From assembly GCF_050003625.1 (NCBI RefSeq), contig NC_134397.1:270996070-271060069 (forward strand): a DNA stretch of 64,000 nucleotides. Reading direction: 5' to 3'. The notes below the pieces were generated by a model, which was not told the origin of the DNA, did not search any database, and saw only the letters and a list, made by a program, of their open reading frames with translations. Source of the DNA: Haematobia irritans. Taxonomy: Eukaryota > Arthropoda > Insecta > Diptera > Muscidae. Shown here piece by piece: positions 27,291 to 37,554 of this stretch. Positions within the stretch are counted from its first letter, which is position 1. Each line of letters begins with the position of its first letter. Made by a program: the position numbers and the translations under genes.

Positions 27291-28129
27291 TTGTTTCAAT
27301 ATTAGTAAAGTATTTTTGTATTTACTTATCATTACAATTTTAGCATTAACACGAGACAAAACGCTGGAACTCAATTTGGCTTTCCTTAGAAAATTAAGGG
27401 AAGGTCCAGGTGTTTTCACAGCAAAGTCCTCGACGGTGCATCCCCTCCGTCAGCTAAAAGCTTTCAGAGATGGGATGGTTGCGTTATTTCGCTAATTTTA
27501 TGAGGAGAAGTATTGAAGTATACAACGGCGAGGTCGAAATACACAAGTATCCGCACGCATATTAAGAGATGGCCATGAAGATGAGGTGCGTGTCAAATGG
27601 TGGTCGGAGGCTGACTTTTTTAATAAAAATTGTGAAGGAGCGGCGGGGATGTGGAGAAGGAGATAGATTATAAAGAAAAATATTATAAAATCAAATTAAA
27701 ATATAAGTCCCTAAATGCCAAATATGGAGAGCCCGATTCGGAATAAGTAAGTCAAAAGAAAATTCTTCGAGTGTAGGATTTGGTAGGTTTTTACAACCCA
27801 TTTTGTTTAAAACAAAGTTTGGTATCTACAAAACAGCAATTTCAAACCTTTCTAACTTAATGTTGTTCGCAAAGTGCAATTTCGGAATGCATGGAAAACT
27901 CATTCCGAATATTGTGTTGATATTGCACCAACATTAAATTCTTGTAAATTATCGTATTTATTAAAAAAAAAAAACAAATATTTGTAACATAATTAAATCC
28001 AGCCATTTTAGTTATTATGCCTGGAATCAACTAAATCTGGATCATAAATTTCGTTTTTGAGATAATCTTTAAATAAATTAAATATATTCCTCTCATCCGA
28101 CCCATTTGTGCTTCAGTTGAATAATATTA
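27291..28129. other. Unassigned stretch with a 73-codon open frame
   Basis: A plus-strand frame at 27274-27495 starts with a hydrophobic stretch (VFLYLLIITILALTR), resembling a signal peptide, followed by ~45 residues with no known motif. It overlaps the repeat fragment at its start, so a chance or repeat-derived frame is more likely than a gene. Confidence 0.2.
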
Positions 28130-28985
28130 TTTTCATGCAGCATTAGTAAATTCACTTATTAGTGTTTCTAAGCAATGTATAGTATGTGGCGAAAAGAAGG
28201 GTTTCAGCATACTATACGTGCCAAAACTATTTTCGTAGAAGTACCTTTTTCTCTCAAAACATTCTGGGCGGATACATTAAACTCTTAATAATCTCGATTG
28301 TATTTGATCCGTGTATTCCTTATCTTGGCTTAGGTTATTGTTAAGAAAATACTTTCGGATGTTATCAATCAAATGACACATATCGTACACCATACACTCT
28401 ATGACCATTAAAAATTTCTTAAGTATGATGCCCTATTTTAAATAGAAAATCAAAAATAAAATAGCAAATCAAAATTAGCCATCCGCTGACAATAGCATGC
28501 ATATTGAATATAATTGCCTTTTCATCGTTATATCCAACGGTTATATTAAGTTCATCAAAACTTATGCAAATTTCTTTTTCGGCTTGTGTCATATTTAATG
28601 TTATGTATTTCAATTCGTCTATGTAACTGTCGCAGATACCCTCGTCGTCTATTCAAAATTTCATCTTTTGGAAGAATAATATTCAAATAAATACTCCCGA
28701 ACAAGGGTAGTGGTGACTTTAGAAGTAATACATATGTTTAATTGAATTCTCCTCATCTATATTAATAATTACAATGAAAATATTACTAAGAGTTGTTAGT
28801 TGTTGTTTGTTTATAATTACCATTAATGTTTTGATGTTGTGCTTGGTTTTGTGACACATCTGATGTATCCATTTGCGCATTATTTCTGGCGACGTTGGCA
28901 TTTGTTCCACCACAATGATTTCGATTTCCGGTTGTTTGGGGCAAAATTGTTTCCCTCGATTCATTGTTCGAAGGTTCATCTTCTA
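28130..28985 (-). pseudogene. P-element/THAP9-like transposase relic (copy D)
   Basis: The minus-strand frame at 28419-28613 contains EKEICISFDELNI followed by a segment reading AIIFNMHAIVSGW, matching in style the RNase H-like start of P-element transposases, where F/L-D-E carries a catalytic Asp. The stretch 28650-28895 is nearly identical to 34432-34680 in the P-like copy 2 (for example 'cttttggaagaataatattc'). The remainder is out of frame or unrecognised, so the copy is dead. Confidence 0.55.
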
Positions 28986-28995
28986 GATCCAACAA

Positions 28996-29672
28996 AAAAA
29001 GAAAATATAAGCGAAATTGTAATGTGGCTTAGCATTCATATTTGAATTGAAGTCAAAAATATAACTATATATCGTAATAGTGAAGTTATTTAGTTGTATT
29101 GTAATTATACATGCATAGAAATTAACCCTACTACCCATACTAACAAACCCTAAACAAACTGTGAACTGTTAATATCATACTAAAATCACTTTTCTAACAT
29201 ATTTGCATTACAGGCCGTTTTTTAAATTTATAAATTATCCATCCATGTTTTTATTTCAATTAATTTTTGTTATTTATACTTGTATATATTGCGCAATATT
29301 ACTCTTTATAGCTTTAATTTTTTAACTTAATTTGTAATTTGTTATTATATGTTTTTCATTTTTTGTCTCTGTTTTAAATGTATAACACTATGCTGAACTT
29401 GTTTTAAATTGTTTTCGCGTTTGAATATATATGTAAACTTACATTTCTTGTTCATACAATTAAAAATTAAATGCCTACATGCAAAACAAAATGTATTGAC
29501 AGTTTATCGAATGAATTTATATGATAAAAGTAGTTAGCTTGAATGCGGGGAAAATGTTTCAAATCTTACTTGTTATTACTTCGATAGAACTATCCCTATT
29601 GCGATTCCGAATATCGGAATATACCCCTATATACTATATGCCTGCTTAGGAACTGGAAAATGTACGCGAACA
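28996..29672. other. AT-rich intergenic DNA
   Basis: Nothing recognisable apart from a short gcgattccgaatatcgg motif (about 29601) that also occurs in the foldback family at 8163-8626. Confidence 0.4.
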
Positions 29673-29686
29673 TACCTATAACATTA

Positions 29687-29987
29687 GGTTAGGTTAGGTT
29701 AGGTTATGTGGCAGCCCGATGTATCAGGCTCACTTAGACTATTCAGTCCATTGTGATACCACATTGGTGAACTTCTCTCTTATCACTGAGTGCTGCCCGA
29801 TTCCATGTTAAGCTCAATGACAAGGGACCTCCTTTTTATAGCCGAGTCCGAACGGCGTTCCGCATTGCAGTGAAACCACTTAGAGAAGCTTTGAAACCCT
29901 CAGAAATGTTCGGTCGTAGCAGGAATCGAACCCACGACCTTGTGTATGCAAGGCGGGCATGCTAACCATTGCACCACGGTGGCTCCC
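29687..29987 (-). mobile_element. tRNA-derived SINE with 14-bp target duplication
   Basis: Read on the minus strand it begins GGGAGCCACCGTGGTGCAAT, has an A-box-like TGGTGCAATGG and a B box GGTTCGATTCC, then a unique body, the shared tail GTGGTATCACAATGGACTGA and (CCTAA)n. Target duplications tacctataacatta lie at 29673-29686 and 29988-30001. RNA polymerase III would transcribe such an element from the internal promoter. Confidence 0.9.
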
Positions 29988-30232
29988 TACCTATAACATT
30001 ACTAATTGAAATTTATGCTCTTCCACAATTAGCAATAAATTTCAAACCTATAAAGGTGGAAATTCAAACCATCTGCACTGTTCCATGAAGGACAGTTTGG
30101 AATGACACAGCGAGGCATTGTTAAATGTTTTATTAACTATCAAAATACAAAATACATAAAAATTCTTCATAAATATATTTGTTCTTTTAATTTAGTGTTA
30201 TGGTGAAAAACACGAACATAGTACTCACCTTA

Positions 30233-30439
30233 AAGGTGAGTACTATGATTTTCAACTCGGTTTTCGAGTTGAAAATCATTTTTTCTTGAAATAATCAAAA
30301 TTATAAATGAAAACAGGCATATTGCTGTAAAGTCTTGCCGAAATGTAGCGGAACAAGCAACTGCACATCAATTGAGTTAATCTATCTATGTAACCGCGAC
30401 AATTTCAATGCGAAAAGCGAACATAGTACTTACCTTAAT
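30233..30439. mobile_element. ~206-bp MITE with aaggtgagta-type ends
   Basis: The left end aaggtgagtactatg is inverted at the right end as catagtacttacctt. It directly abuts an extra right end (catagtactcacctt, 30217-30231), making a 31-bp perfect hairpin at 30217-30247. A second 13-bp hairpin (gattttcaactcg / cgagttgaaaatc) follows at 30247-30277. The ends resemble those at 38892-39109 and 44837. Confidence 0.5.
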
Positions 30440-30552
30440 TGAGCAAAAGTATTTAAAAAGTTTAGAAATTGGAGTAATTAAAAAAGGGTTGAAATTATAC
30501 ATTTACGTTAGTCGCCAAATTGCAAAATATCAAACAAACAAAATTTAATCAT

Positions 30553-31048
30553 GAAAAAAATATTTAAACTTAATGTGAAATAAAATAAATTATTTTATTC
30601 GTCATTCAAACTTCGAAGTGAAAGGACGTGTTTTTAAAGCGGATTATTTCACCGTAATAAGTACTTATTACGAATTTCAAGCGTGGTGGTAAATTAAGCC
30701 ACCATGCAGCGAAATTCAATTCCAGCTAGTCGACCTGTAGATTCGTCGACAAGTTGTGATAATTTGACAAGTCGAACCTTCCCTAAGGTAACGATATCAA
30801 AAGGAGGTAATCCCTCAAGAGATTTAAGTAACGCAGAAATTCCTTGCTTATCATAAAGAAATTAGGATCAGTCGACAAAAGCACTTTGTCGACTAGACAA
30901 AGCAATTCCTTAAAATGAGCCCAAGGAATTCTTGAAGCTGGAAGAGGGAAAGATAGCAGGGTGAACTGTCAGCAATAGGAGTGGTGGCGAATTAGCTGAG
31001 AAGTAATGTTCCAAAAAATGTTGGCATTAATATATACTCAGACAGTCA
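30553..31048 (+). mobile_element. 5' part of an internally deleted LINE, copy 1
   Basis: Homologous to 33647-34140 and 37112-37604. It contains a perfect 20-bp palindrome (30653-30672), a GCCACCATG-type start at 30704 and a short ORF1 start. The end reads into the RNase H segment GINIYSDSQ. P-like sequence begins right after 31048. Compared with the other copies it lacks 4 bases in ORF1, shifting the frame. Confidence 0.7.
30704..30856 (+). pseudogene. LINE ORF1 N-terminal fragment, copy 1 (frameshifted)
   Basis: Starts MQRNSIPASRPVDSSTSCDN as in the two sister copies, then departs after GGNPSR because four bases are missing, and ends at a stop after 50 codons. I think this is the beginning of ORF1 of an I/Jockey-type LINE, from its position upstream of RNase H sequence; the protein itself has no named domain. 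Confidence 0.45.
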
Positions 31049-32855
31049 AATTTTTTTAACCACGTTCCAACTCACATTTCTAAGGAGGGATTGTACATCC
31101 CTTATTAGAAGTTCATTCCTAATTCCCTTGAAAATGTGTGAAGGATCGGGGAACATATAAATCCTCTTATCACCATTCATAAAATAATGTTTGCTAGTGA
31201 AACCGTATAATTTCGCAAACAAACTTTCGTTAAATTTTACCTCATACTCGACGAGGCAAACGATTTGTGTGCCACATAGTATGTTCACTCTAATTATTGC
31301 AAGAAACATGTTGGAATTAAATTGTCAGGTTGTTAGTTGTTTGTTTATAATTACCATTAATGTTTTGATGTTGTACCTGGTTTTGTGACACATCTGATGT
31401 ATCCATTTGCGCAATAGGTGATGTTCAACGGCACTTCTTCTTCTCCCTTATCTCTAATTATTGCAAGAAACATGTTGGAATTATATTGTTCGGTTGTGAA
31501 ATAAAAGCTAATTTCCACGCACGGAAATCTCCTTTAACCATAAAAACTAATACCTTGCTCGCTAATTTTTTCGTACTATTTCCACATCCATCATCTTCTA
31601 GTCCTACATACGCGTCTAAAGTAATATTGTAATCCATTTCGTACTTAAAGGACATTTCGTCAAATACCAACATGGCAATCCAATATTTTTTGTCCATTTG
31701 GATTGCCAGATCTCTTAAGCCTTTAACTACAAAAGGATTCATACCTGGAATAATTTGGGGATCCATGATAATATTGTACTTCTTCCAGGAAAATTGCAAT
31801 TGGCCTCATCCCGCAAAAACTCTATCGCTTTAGGTCATGTAAAATGTAAATTTAGAAGAAAGTTTTTCTCCAGAATCGTTTTCCTCTTTTTTTGGCAAAT
31901 TATTTTTGCAAATAATGTTGCCTGCGCCGATGCATCTTTTGCATCGATGCAATTTTATGGCTGTTCTGGAGTTGGTTACTCAGCAATGCATTATCTGATT
32001 TAAGTTTTTTAATTTCTTGAAGTAATGCATTTTGCTTTCTACTTTCTTCTAAATGCTTTCGCATGTCCTCTTTTCCATTCACTCAATCGTGCACTTATCT
32101 ACTAAATATCTTTCCCTAACAGTACCTCTAAACTCGCTGGAGGTTCCTGGCCGAACATCTAAATACTCTGTATTGGTTTCATTGTCTTTTATAATGTCCT
32201 CCATTTTAACAATTTGTGGAGCCAAAAAATAAGCAAGGAATGCATTTTCTTTTAAAAATGTATTGCCTAACATATCCTTAGCAAAATATCTTGCACATAT
32301 TTGCTAAATTATGTACAGAACTGTTCTTGAATGTGCACACTTTTAACCATTTGGAACGTTTTTTCTCTCCTTTTGGAAGTGCAAATAGGGCTGTTTGAGC
32401 AGATGTTGCATCGCAACCCTTTATACAAAAATTTTTGTTTTGTACTTCATTGGGTTTTTGGAAAAAAAGAAGCATATTCGATGTCCTATATATACAATGT
32501 TTATATCTTCAATAATTGTTTTTGTATATAAAGAGGTGGGTGTTTGTAGTGTTTGACTTCCTTTTCCTCTGCCATATCTTCAAAATTAGTTCATCTTAAC
32601 TTATTTGGAATGATGCCGACAAATGAAATGAGGGATTCTGTATCTAAATGCTATGGCAGTCAGGGCTGCCAATAAAATTTCAAGGAAAATCACTATTTTC
32701 GAAAAAAATCATCATAGAAACCACTTGCATTTTAGAAATCGGCAATGTAAATGATATTATTATAAAACATAGTTTTTGATTGAAAACAAAACAAACTCAT
32801 ATAAAAAAACGAAAGTTAATTAACTAAAAATTCAAAATATAACTATTTTAATTTG
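31049..32855 (-). pseudogene. P-element/THAP9-like transposase relic, copy 1
   Basis: Pieces in coding order on the minus strand: a THAP-like zinc finger (32475-32278; CIKGCDATSAQTALFALPKG), a region with a leucine-rich coiled coil (32273-31900), a catalytic-core segment with MLVFDEMSFKYEM (31799-31458), and FPDPSHIFKGIRNELL (31309-31046). The order THAP, coiled coil, RNase H-like core fits P-element transposases, which cut and paste DNA. Frames change between pieces and a short segment around 'attgcaagaaacatgttgga' is duplicated, so the gene is broken. The Asp of VFDE is kept here, unlike in copies 2 and 3. Confidence 0.75.
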
Positions 32856-33648
32856 AATTTTTGCTTATCATAAAGAAATTAGTTTAGTTTTGTTAGTTGA
32901 CCTTTGGAATTTTACAATTTTGGGATTATTTTTTTGGCTTGAGGTCATGGACTAATGAAAAATGCTTGTGTTAATGTTTTTTCATTACTTTTTATTGAAA
33001 TATTGCTGTTCTCGGATATTTCGATACACCATCGGTGATCATTTTCAGAGAGGTAGTATCTATAAATTGTAATAATTTAAATATTTTACAATATTAACTT
33101 TAACAACGTTTTGAAACAAAAATATAACATTAATTGTATTTACATTTTACAAAGTAATAGATATTCTCCTTACAATGCTCACGTCTAACTGATTTATTAT
33201 CTTAATTGTGTTTGTGATTTTGTATTAGATTTCTGTAAATCTGTGCACAGTGGTCTGGGTCGGCTTTGAAGTTCATGCGTTTCTCAGGGGGAGTATTTAT
33301 TATATGTAGCATCTCCAATGTATATCTCCTCCTAGTATTCTCTTCCATCGTAAGTATTTCAACATTTTTGAAGTTTGGTATGTGTCCTGTGGTTTTGCAA
33401 TGTGCTGCAAGGGCCGTTTTTTGTTCTAAGGGCTTGTCTTTCATCTTTTGGTCGGATTTGTGGGCAGAAAGTCTTGTTTTTAATTGGGTTTTAGTGGTGC
33501 CAACATAAGCCATCGGACATGGATTGTCTTCGTCCCCATCGCATTTTATTTTATATACTACATTTGATTTGTCTTCCATTTTTATCTTAGTCTTAGTTTT
33601 GCTGAAAAGGTCATATATCGTTTTGTTACATTTTTGAATATGTGTCAA
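32856..33648 (-). mobile_element. 5'-truncated Penelope-like retroelement, copy 1
   Basis: Holds the open GIY-YIG frame 33202-33648 and ~340 bp of downstream sequence. The reverse transcriptase part is missing. The right edge joins the LINE 5' piece directly. The left edge carries a 22-bp match to LINE ORF1 sequence (32861-32882). Confidence 0.7.
33202..33648 (-). CDS. GIY-YIG endonuclease domain of a Penelope-like element, copy 1
   Basis: Open frame of 148 residues with VVYKIKC...C...YVGTTKTQLKTRLSAHKSD. This is the GIY-YIG core with the Cys-rich insertion typical of the C-terminal endonuclease of Penelope-like elements, which nicks target DNA. The frame is intact but has no ATG before MEDKSNVVYK and no reverse transcriptase attached, so it is a fragment of the normal RT-endonuclease polyprotein. 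It differs from copy 2 at only two residues (Ile/Val in KTKTKxKMEDK and Lys/Glu in TPPExRMNF), pointing to a recent duplication or gene conversion. Confidence 0.8.
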   Translation of the reverse strand: MTHIQKCNKTIYDLFSKTKTKIKMEDKSNVVYKIKCDGDEDNPCPMAYVGTTKTQLKTRLSAHKSDQKMKDKPLEQKTALAAHCKTTGHIPNFKNVEILTMEENTRRRYTLEMLHIINTPPEKRMNFKADPDHCAQIYRNLIQNHKHN

Positions 33649-34140
33649 AAATATTTAAACTTAATGTAAAAAAAATAAATTATTTTATTCATCATTCAAA
33701 CGTCGAAGTGAAGACGTATTTTTAAAGCGGATTATTTCACCGTAATAAGTACTTATTACGAATTTCAAGCGTGGTGGTAAATTAAGCCACCATGCAGCGA
33801 AATTCAATTCCAGCTAGTCGACCTGTAGACGCGTCGACAAGTTGCGATAATTTGACAAGTCGAAACTTCCCTGAGGTAACGATATCAAAAGGAGGAAATC
33901 CCTCAAGAAAGAGATTTAAGTAACGCAGAAATTCCTTGCTTATCATAAAGAAATTAGGATCAGTCGACAAAAGCACTTTGTCGACTAGACAAAGCAATTC
34001 CTTAAAATGAGCGCAAGGAATTCTTGAAGCTGGAAGAGGGAAAGATCGCAGGGTGAACTGCCAGCAATAGGAGTGGTGGGGAATTAACTGAGAAGTAATG
34101 TTCCAAAAAATGTTGGCATTAATATATACTCAGACAGTCA
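33647..34140 (+). mobile_element. 5' part of an internally deleted LINE, copy 2
   Basis: Second copy of the segment at 30553-31048. The 20-bp palindrome is at 33741-33760 and a hairpin with arms agtcgacaaa / tttgtcgact is at about 33961-33985. The ORF1 start is at 33792. P-like copy 2 begins immediately after. Confidence 0.7.
33792..33923 (+). pseudogene. LINE ORF1 N-terminal fragment, copy 2
   Basis: 43-codon frame starting MQRNSIPASRPVDASTSCDN after a GCCACC start context and ending RKRFK. Downstream codons in other frames continue in ORF1 style (SLKxAQGILEAGRGK), then jump to RNase H sequence, so ORF1 and most of ORF2 have been deleted. Confidence 0.45.
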
Positions 34141-36315
34141 AATTTTTTTAACCACGTTCCAACTCACATTTCTAAGGAGGGATTGTACATCCCTTACTAG
34201 AAGTTCATTCCTAATTCCCTTGAAAATGTGTGAAGGATCAGGAAACATATAAATCCTCTTATCACCATTCATAAAATAATGTTTGCTAGTGAAACCGGAT
34301 AATCTCGCAAACAAACTTTCGTTAAATTTTACCTCATACTCGATGAGGCAAACGATTTGTGTGCCACATAGTATGTTCTCTCTAATTATTGCAAGAAACA
34401 TGTTGGAATTAAATTGTCCGGTTGTGAAATAAAGTCTATTCAAAATTTCATCTTTTGGAAGAATAATATTCAAATTAAATACTCCCGAAAAAGGGTAGTG
34501 GTGACTTAAGAAGTAATATGTTTAATTGAATTCTCCTCATCTATATTAATAATTACAATGAAAATATTAATAAGAGTTGTTAGTTGTTGTTTGTTTATAA
34601 TTAACATTCATGTTTTGATGTTGTACCTGGTTTTGTGACACATCTGATGTATCCATTTGCGCAATAGGTGATGGAATGTTCAACGGCACTTCTTCTTCTC
34701 CCATCATTTCGTTAAATTTTACCTGATACTCGATGAGACTAACGATTTGTGTGCCACATAGTATGTTCTCTCTAATTATTGCAAGAAACATGTTGGAATT
34801 AGATTGTCCGGTTGTGAAATAAAAGCTAATTTCGTTAAATTTGACCTGATACTCGATAAGAAAAACGATTTGTATGCCACATAGTATGTTCTCTCTAATT
34901 ATTGCAAGAAACATGTTGGAATTTTATTGTCCGGTTGTGAAATAAAAGCTAATTTCCACGCACGGAAATCTCCTTTAACCATAAAAACTAATACCGTGCT
35001 CCCTAATTTTTTCGTACTATTTCCACGTCCATCATCTTCTAGTCCTACATAAGCGTCTAAAGTAATATTGTAATTCATTTCGTACTTAATGGACATTTCA
35101 GCAAATACCATCATTGCAATCCAATAATTTTTGTCCATTTGGATTGCCAGATCCCTTAAGCCTTTAACTACAAAAGGATTTATAACTGGAATAATTTGGG
35201 GATCCATAATAATATTATACTTCTTCCAGGAAAATTGCAATTGGCCTCATCCCGCAAAAACTCTATCGCTTTAGGGCATGTAAAATGTAAATTTAGAAGA
35301 AATTTTTTCTCCAGAATCGTTTTCCTCTTTTTTGGCAAATTATTTTTGCAAATAATTTTGCCTGCGCCTATGCATCTTTTGCATCGATTGAATTTTATGG
35401 CTGTTCTGGAGTTGGTTACTCAGCAATGCATTATCTGCTTTAAGTTTTTTAATTTCTTGAAGTAATGCATTTTGCTTTCTACTTTCTTCTAAATGCTTTC
35501 GCATGTTCTCTTTTACCATTCACTCAATCATACACTTATCTACTAAATATCTTTCCCTAACAGTACCTCTGAACTCGCTGGAGGTTCCTGGCCGAACATC
35601 TAAATCCTCTGTATTGGTTTCATTGTCTTTTATAATGTCCTCCATTTTAACAATTTGTGGAGCCAAAAAATAAACAAGGAATGATTTTTTTTTTAATGTA
35701 TTGTCCAACATATCCTTAGCAAAATATCTTGCACATATTTGCTAAATTATGTACAGAACTGTTCTTGAATATGCACACTTTTAACCATTCAGAACGTTTT
35801 TTATCTCCTTTTGGAAGTGCAAATAGTTCTGTTTGAGCAGATGTCGCATCGCAACCCTTTATACAACAATTTTTGTTTTGGTTTTTGGAAAAAAAGAAGC
35901 ATATTCGATGTCCTATATATAATGTGTATATCTTCAATAATTGTTTTTGTATATAAAGAGGTGGGTGTTTGTAGTGTTTTTGTGTTTGACTTCCTTTTGC
36001 TCCGTCATATGTTTTTAATCACGAATACGAAATTCAACTTTCTTCAAAATTAGTTCATCTTAACTTATTTGGAATGATGCCGAAAAATGGAATGAGGGAT
36101 TCTGTATCTAAAAGCTATGGCAGCCAGGGCTGCCAATAAAATTTCATGGAAAATCACTTTTTTTCGAAAAAAGTCATCATAGAAGCCACTTGCATTTTAG
36201 AAATCGGCAATGTAAATGATCTTATTATAAAACATAGTTTTTGGTTGGAAACAAAGCAAACTCATATAAAAAAACGAAAGTTAATTAACTAAAAATTCAA
36301 AATATTATTATTTTA
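34141..36315 (-). pseudogene. P-element/THAP9-like transposase relic, copy 2
   Basis: The longest of the P-like copies in the array. Pieces: THAP-like (35937-35716), linker/coiled-coil region (35711-35400), core segment with MMVFAEMSIKYEM (35240-34899), and NLNIILPKDEILNRLYFTTG...FPDPSHIFKGIRNELL (34473-34138). The motif VFDE is VFAE here, losing the Asp expected to bind metal. A ~120-bp segment is tandemly repeated three times between 34380 and 34930. Inactive. Confidence 0.75.
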
Positions 36316-36454
36316 ATTTGAATTTTTGCTTATCATAAAGAAATTAGTTTAGTTTTTTTAGTTGACCTTTGGAATTTTACAATTTTGGGATTATTTGTTT
36401 GGCTTGAGGTTATGGACTAATGAAAAATGCTGGTGTTAATGTTTCTTCATTACT

Positions 36455-36520
36455 TTTTATTGAAATATTGCTGTTCTCGGATATTTCGATACACCATCGG
36501 TGATCATCTTCAGCGAGATA
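36455..36520 (-). ncRNA. Hammerhead-like core in the Penelope-like element (speculative)
   Basis: The minus strand reads CTGAAGA (36513-36507), an 18-base stem-loop with a CACC/GGTG stem, then GAAA (36487-36484), then ATAT paired with ATAT downstream. CUGANGA...GAAA is the hammerhead ribozyme core, and such motifs are known from Penelope-like elements. A convincing stem I is not visible and stem II has a bulge, so this may be chance. Confidence 0.2.
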
Positions 36521-36666
36521 TAATCTATAAATTGTAATAATTTAAATATTTTACAATATTAACTTTAACAACGTTTTGAAACAAAAATATAACATTAATT
36601 GTATTTACATTTTACAAAGTAATAGACATTCTCCTTACAATGCTCATGTCTAACTGATTTATTATC

Positions 36667-37113
36667 TTAATTGTGTTTGTGATTTTGTATTAGATTTCTG
36701 TAAATCTGTGCACAGTGGTCTGGGTCGGCTTTGAAGTTCATGCGTTCCTCAGGGGGAGTATTTATTATATGTAGCATCTCCAATGTATATCTCCTCCTAG
36801 TATTCTCTTCCATCGTCAGTATTTCAACATTTTTGAAGTTTGGTATGTGTCCTGTGGTTTTGCAATGTGCTGCAAGGGCCGTTTTTTGTTCCAAGGGCTT
36901 GTCTTTCATCTTTTGGTCGGATTTGTGGGCAGAAAGTCTTGTTTTTAATTGGGTTTTAGTGGTGCCAACATAAGCCATCGGACATGGATTGTCTTCGTCC
37001 CCATCGCATTTTATTTTATATACTACATTTGATTTGTCTTCCATTTTTACCTTAGTCTTAGTTTTGCTGAAAAGGTCATATATCGTTTTGTTACATTTTT
37101 GAATATGTGTCAA
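36667..37113 (-). CDS. GIY-YIG endonuclease domain of a Penelope-like element, copy 2
   Basis: 148-residue open frame, two residues different from the frame at 33202-33648. It has the same YKI/YVG GIY-YIG core, downstream Arg (KTRLSAHKSD) and conserved C-x7-C. The endonuclease fold is predicted from these residues. No reverse transcriptase precedes it; the frame begins at the truncation point. Whether this fragment is transcribed is unknown. Confidence 0.8.
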   Translation of the reverse strand: MTHIQKCNKTIYDLFSKTKTKVKMEDKSNVVYKIKCDGDEDNPCPMAYVGTTKTQLKTRLSAHKSDQKMKDKPLEQKTALAAHCKTTGHIPNFKNVEILTMEENTRRRYTLEMLHIINTPPEERMNFKADPDHCAQIYRNLIQNHKHN

Positions 37114-37256
37114 AAATATCTAAACTTAATGTAAAAAAAATAAATTATTTTATTCGTCATTCAAACGTCGAAGTGAAGACGTGTTTTTAAAGCGGATTAT
37201 TTCACCGTAATAAGTACTTATTACGAATTTCAAGTGTGGTGGTAAATTAAGCCACC

Positions 37257-37388
37257 ATGCAGCGAAATTCAATTCCAGCTAGTCGACCTGTAGATTCGTC
37301 GACAAGTTGCGATAATTTGACAAGTCGAAACTTCCCTAAGGTAACGATATCAAAAGGAGGTAATCCCTCAAGAAAGAGATTTAAGTAA
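37257..37388 (+). pseudogene. LINE ORF1 N-terminal fragment, copy 3
   Basis: 43 codons, MQRNSIPASRPVDSSTSCDN... ending SRKRFK and a stop, after GCCACCATG. Same as copy 2 with two changes (Asp-Ser for Asp-Ala, Lys for Glu). No named domain is recognisable. Confidence 0.45.
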
Positions 37389-37554
37389 CGCAGAAATTCC
37401 TTGCTTATCATAAAGAAATTAGGATCAGTCGACAAAAGCACTTTGTCGACTAGACAAAGCAATTCCTTAAAATGAGCGCAAGGAATTCTTGAAGTTGGAA
37501 GAGGGAAAGATCGCGGGGTGAACTGTCAGCAATAGGAGAGGTGGCGAATTAGCT

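Larger units (their letters stand above)
36316..37113 (-). mobile_element. 5'-truncated Penelope-like retroelement, copy 2
   Basis: Same structure as copy 1: GIY-YIG frame, then ~340 bp to the junction with P-like sequence. The two copies differ by scattered substitutions only. Confidence 0.7.

Noticed and set aside
33782..33997. Minus-strand 71-codon frames repeated at 33782-33997 and 37247-37462
   Set aside because: They are antisense to the LINE ORF1 start (plus strand, GCCACCATG context) and are repeated only because the LINE segment is.
36667..37113. CRISPR or homing-endonuclease intron for the GIY-YIG frame
   Set aside because: The Cys insertion, position and surrounding eukaryotic retroelement sequence fit Penelope-like endonucleases; no repeat-spacer array exists in the window.
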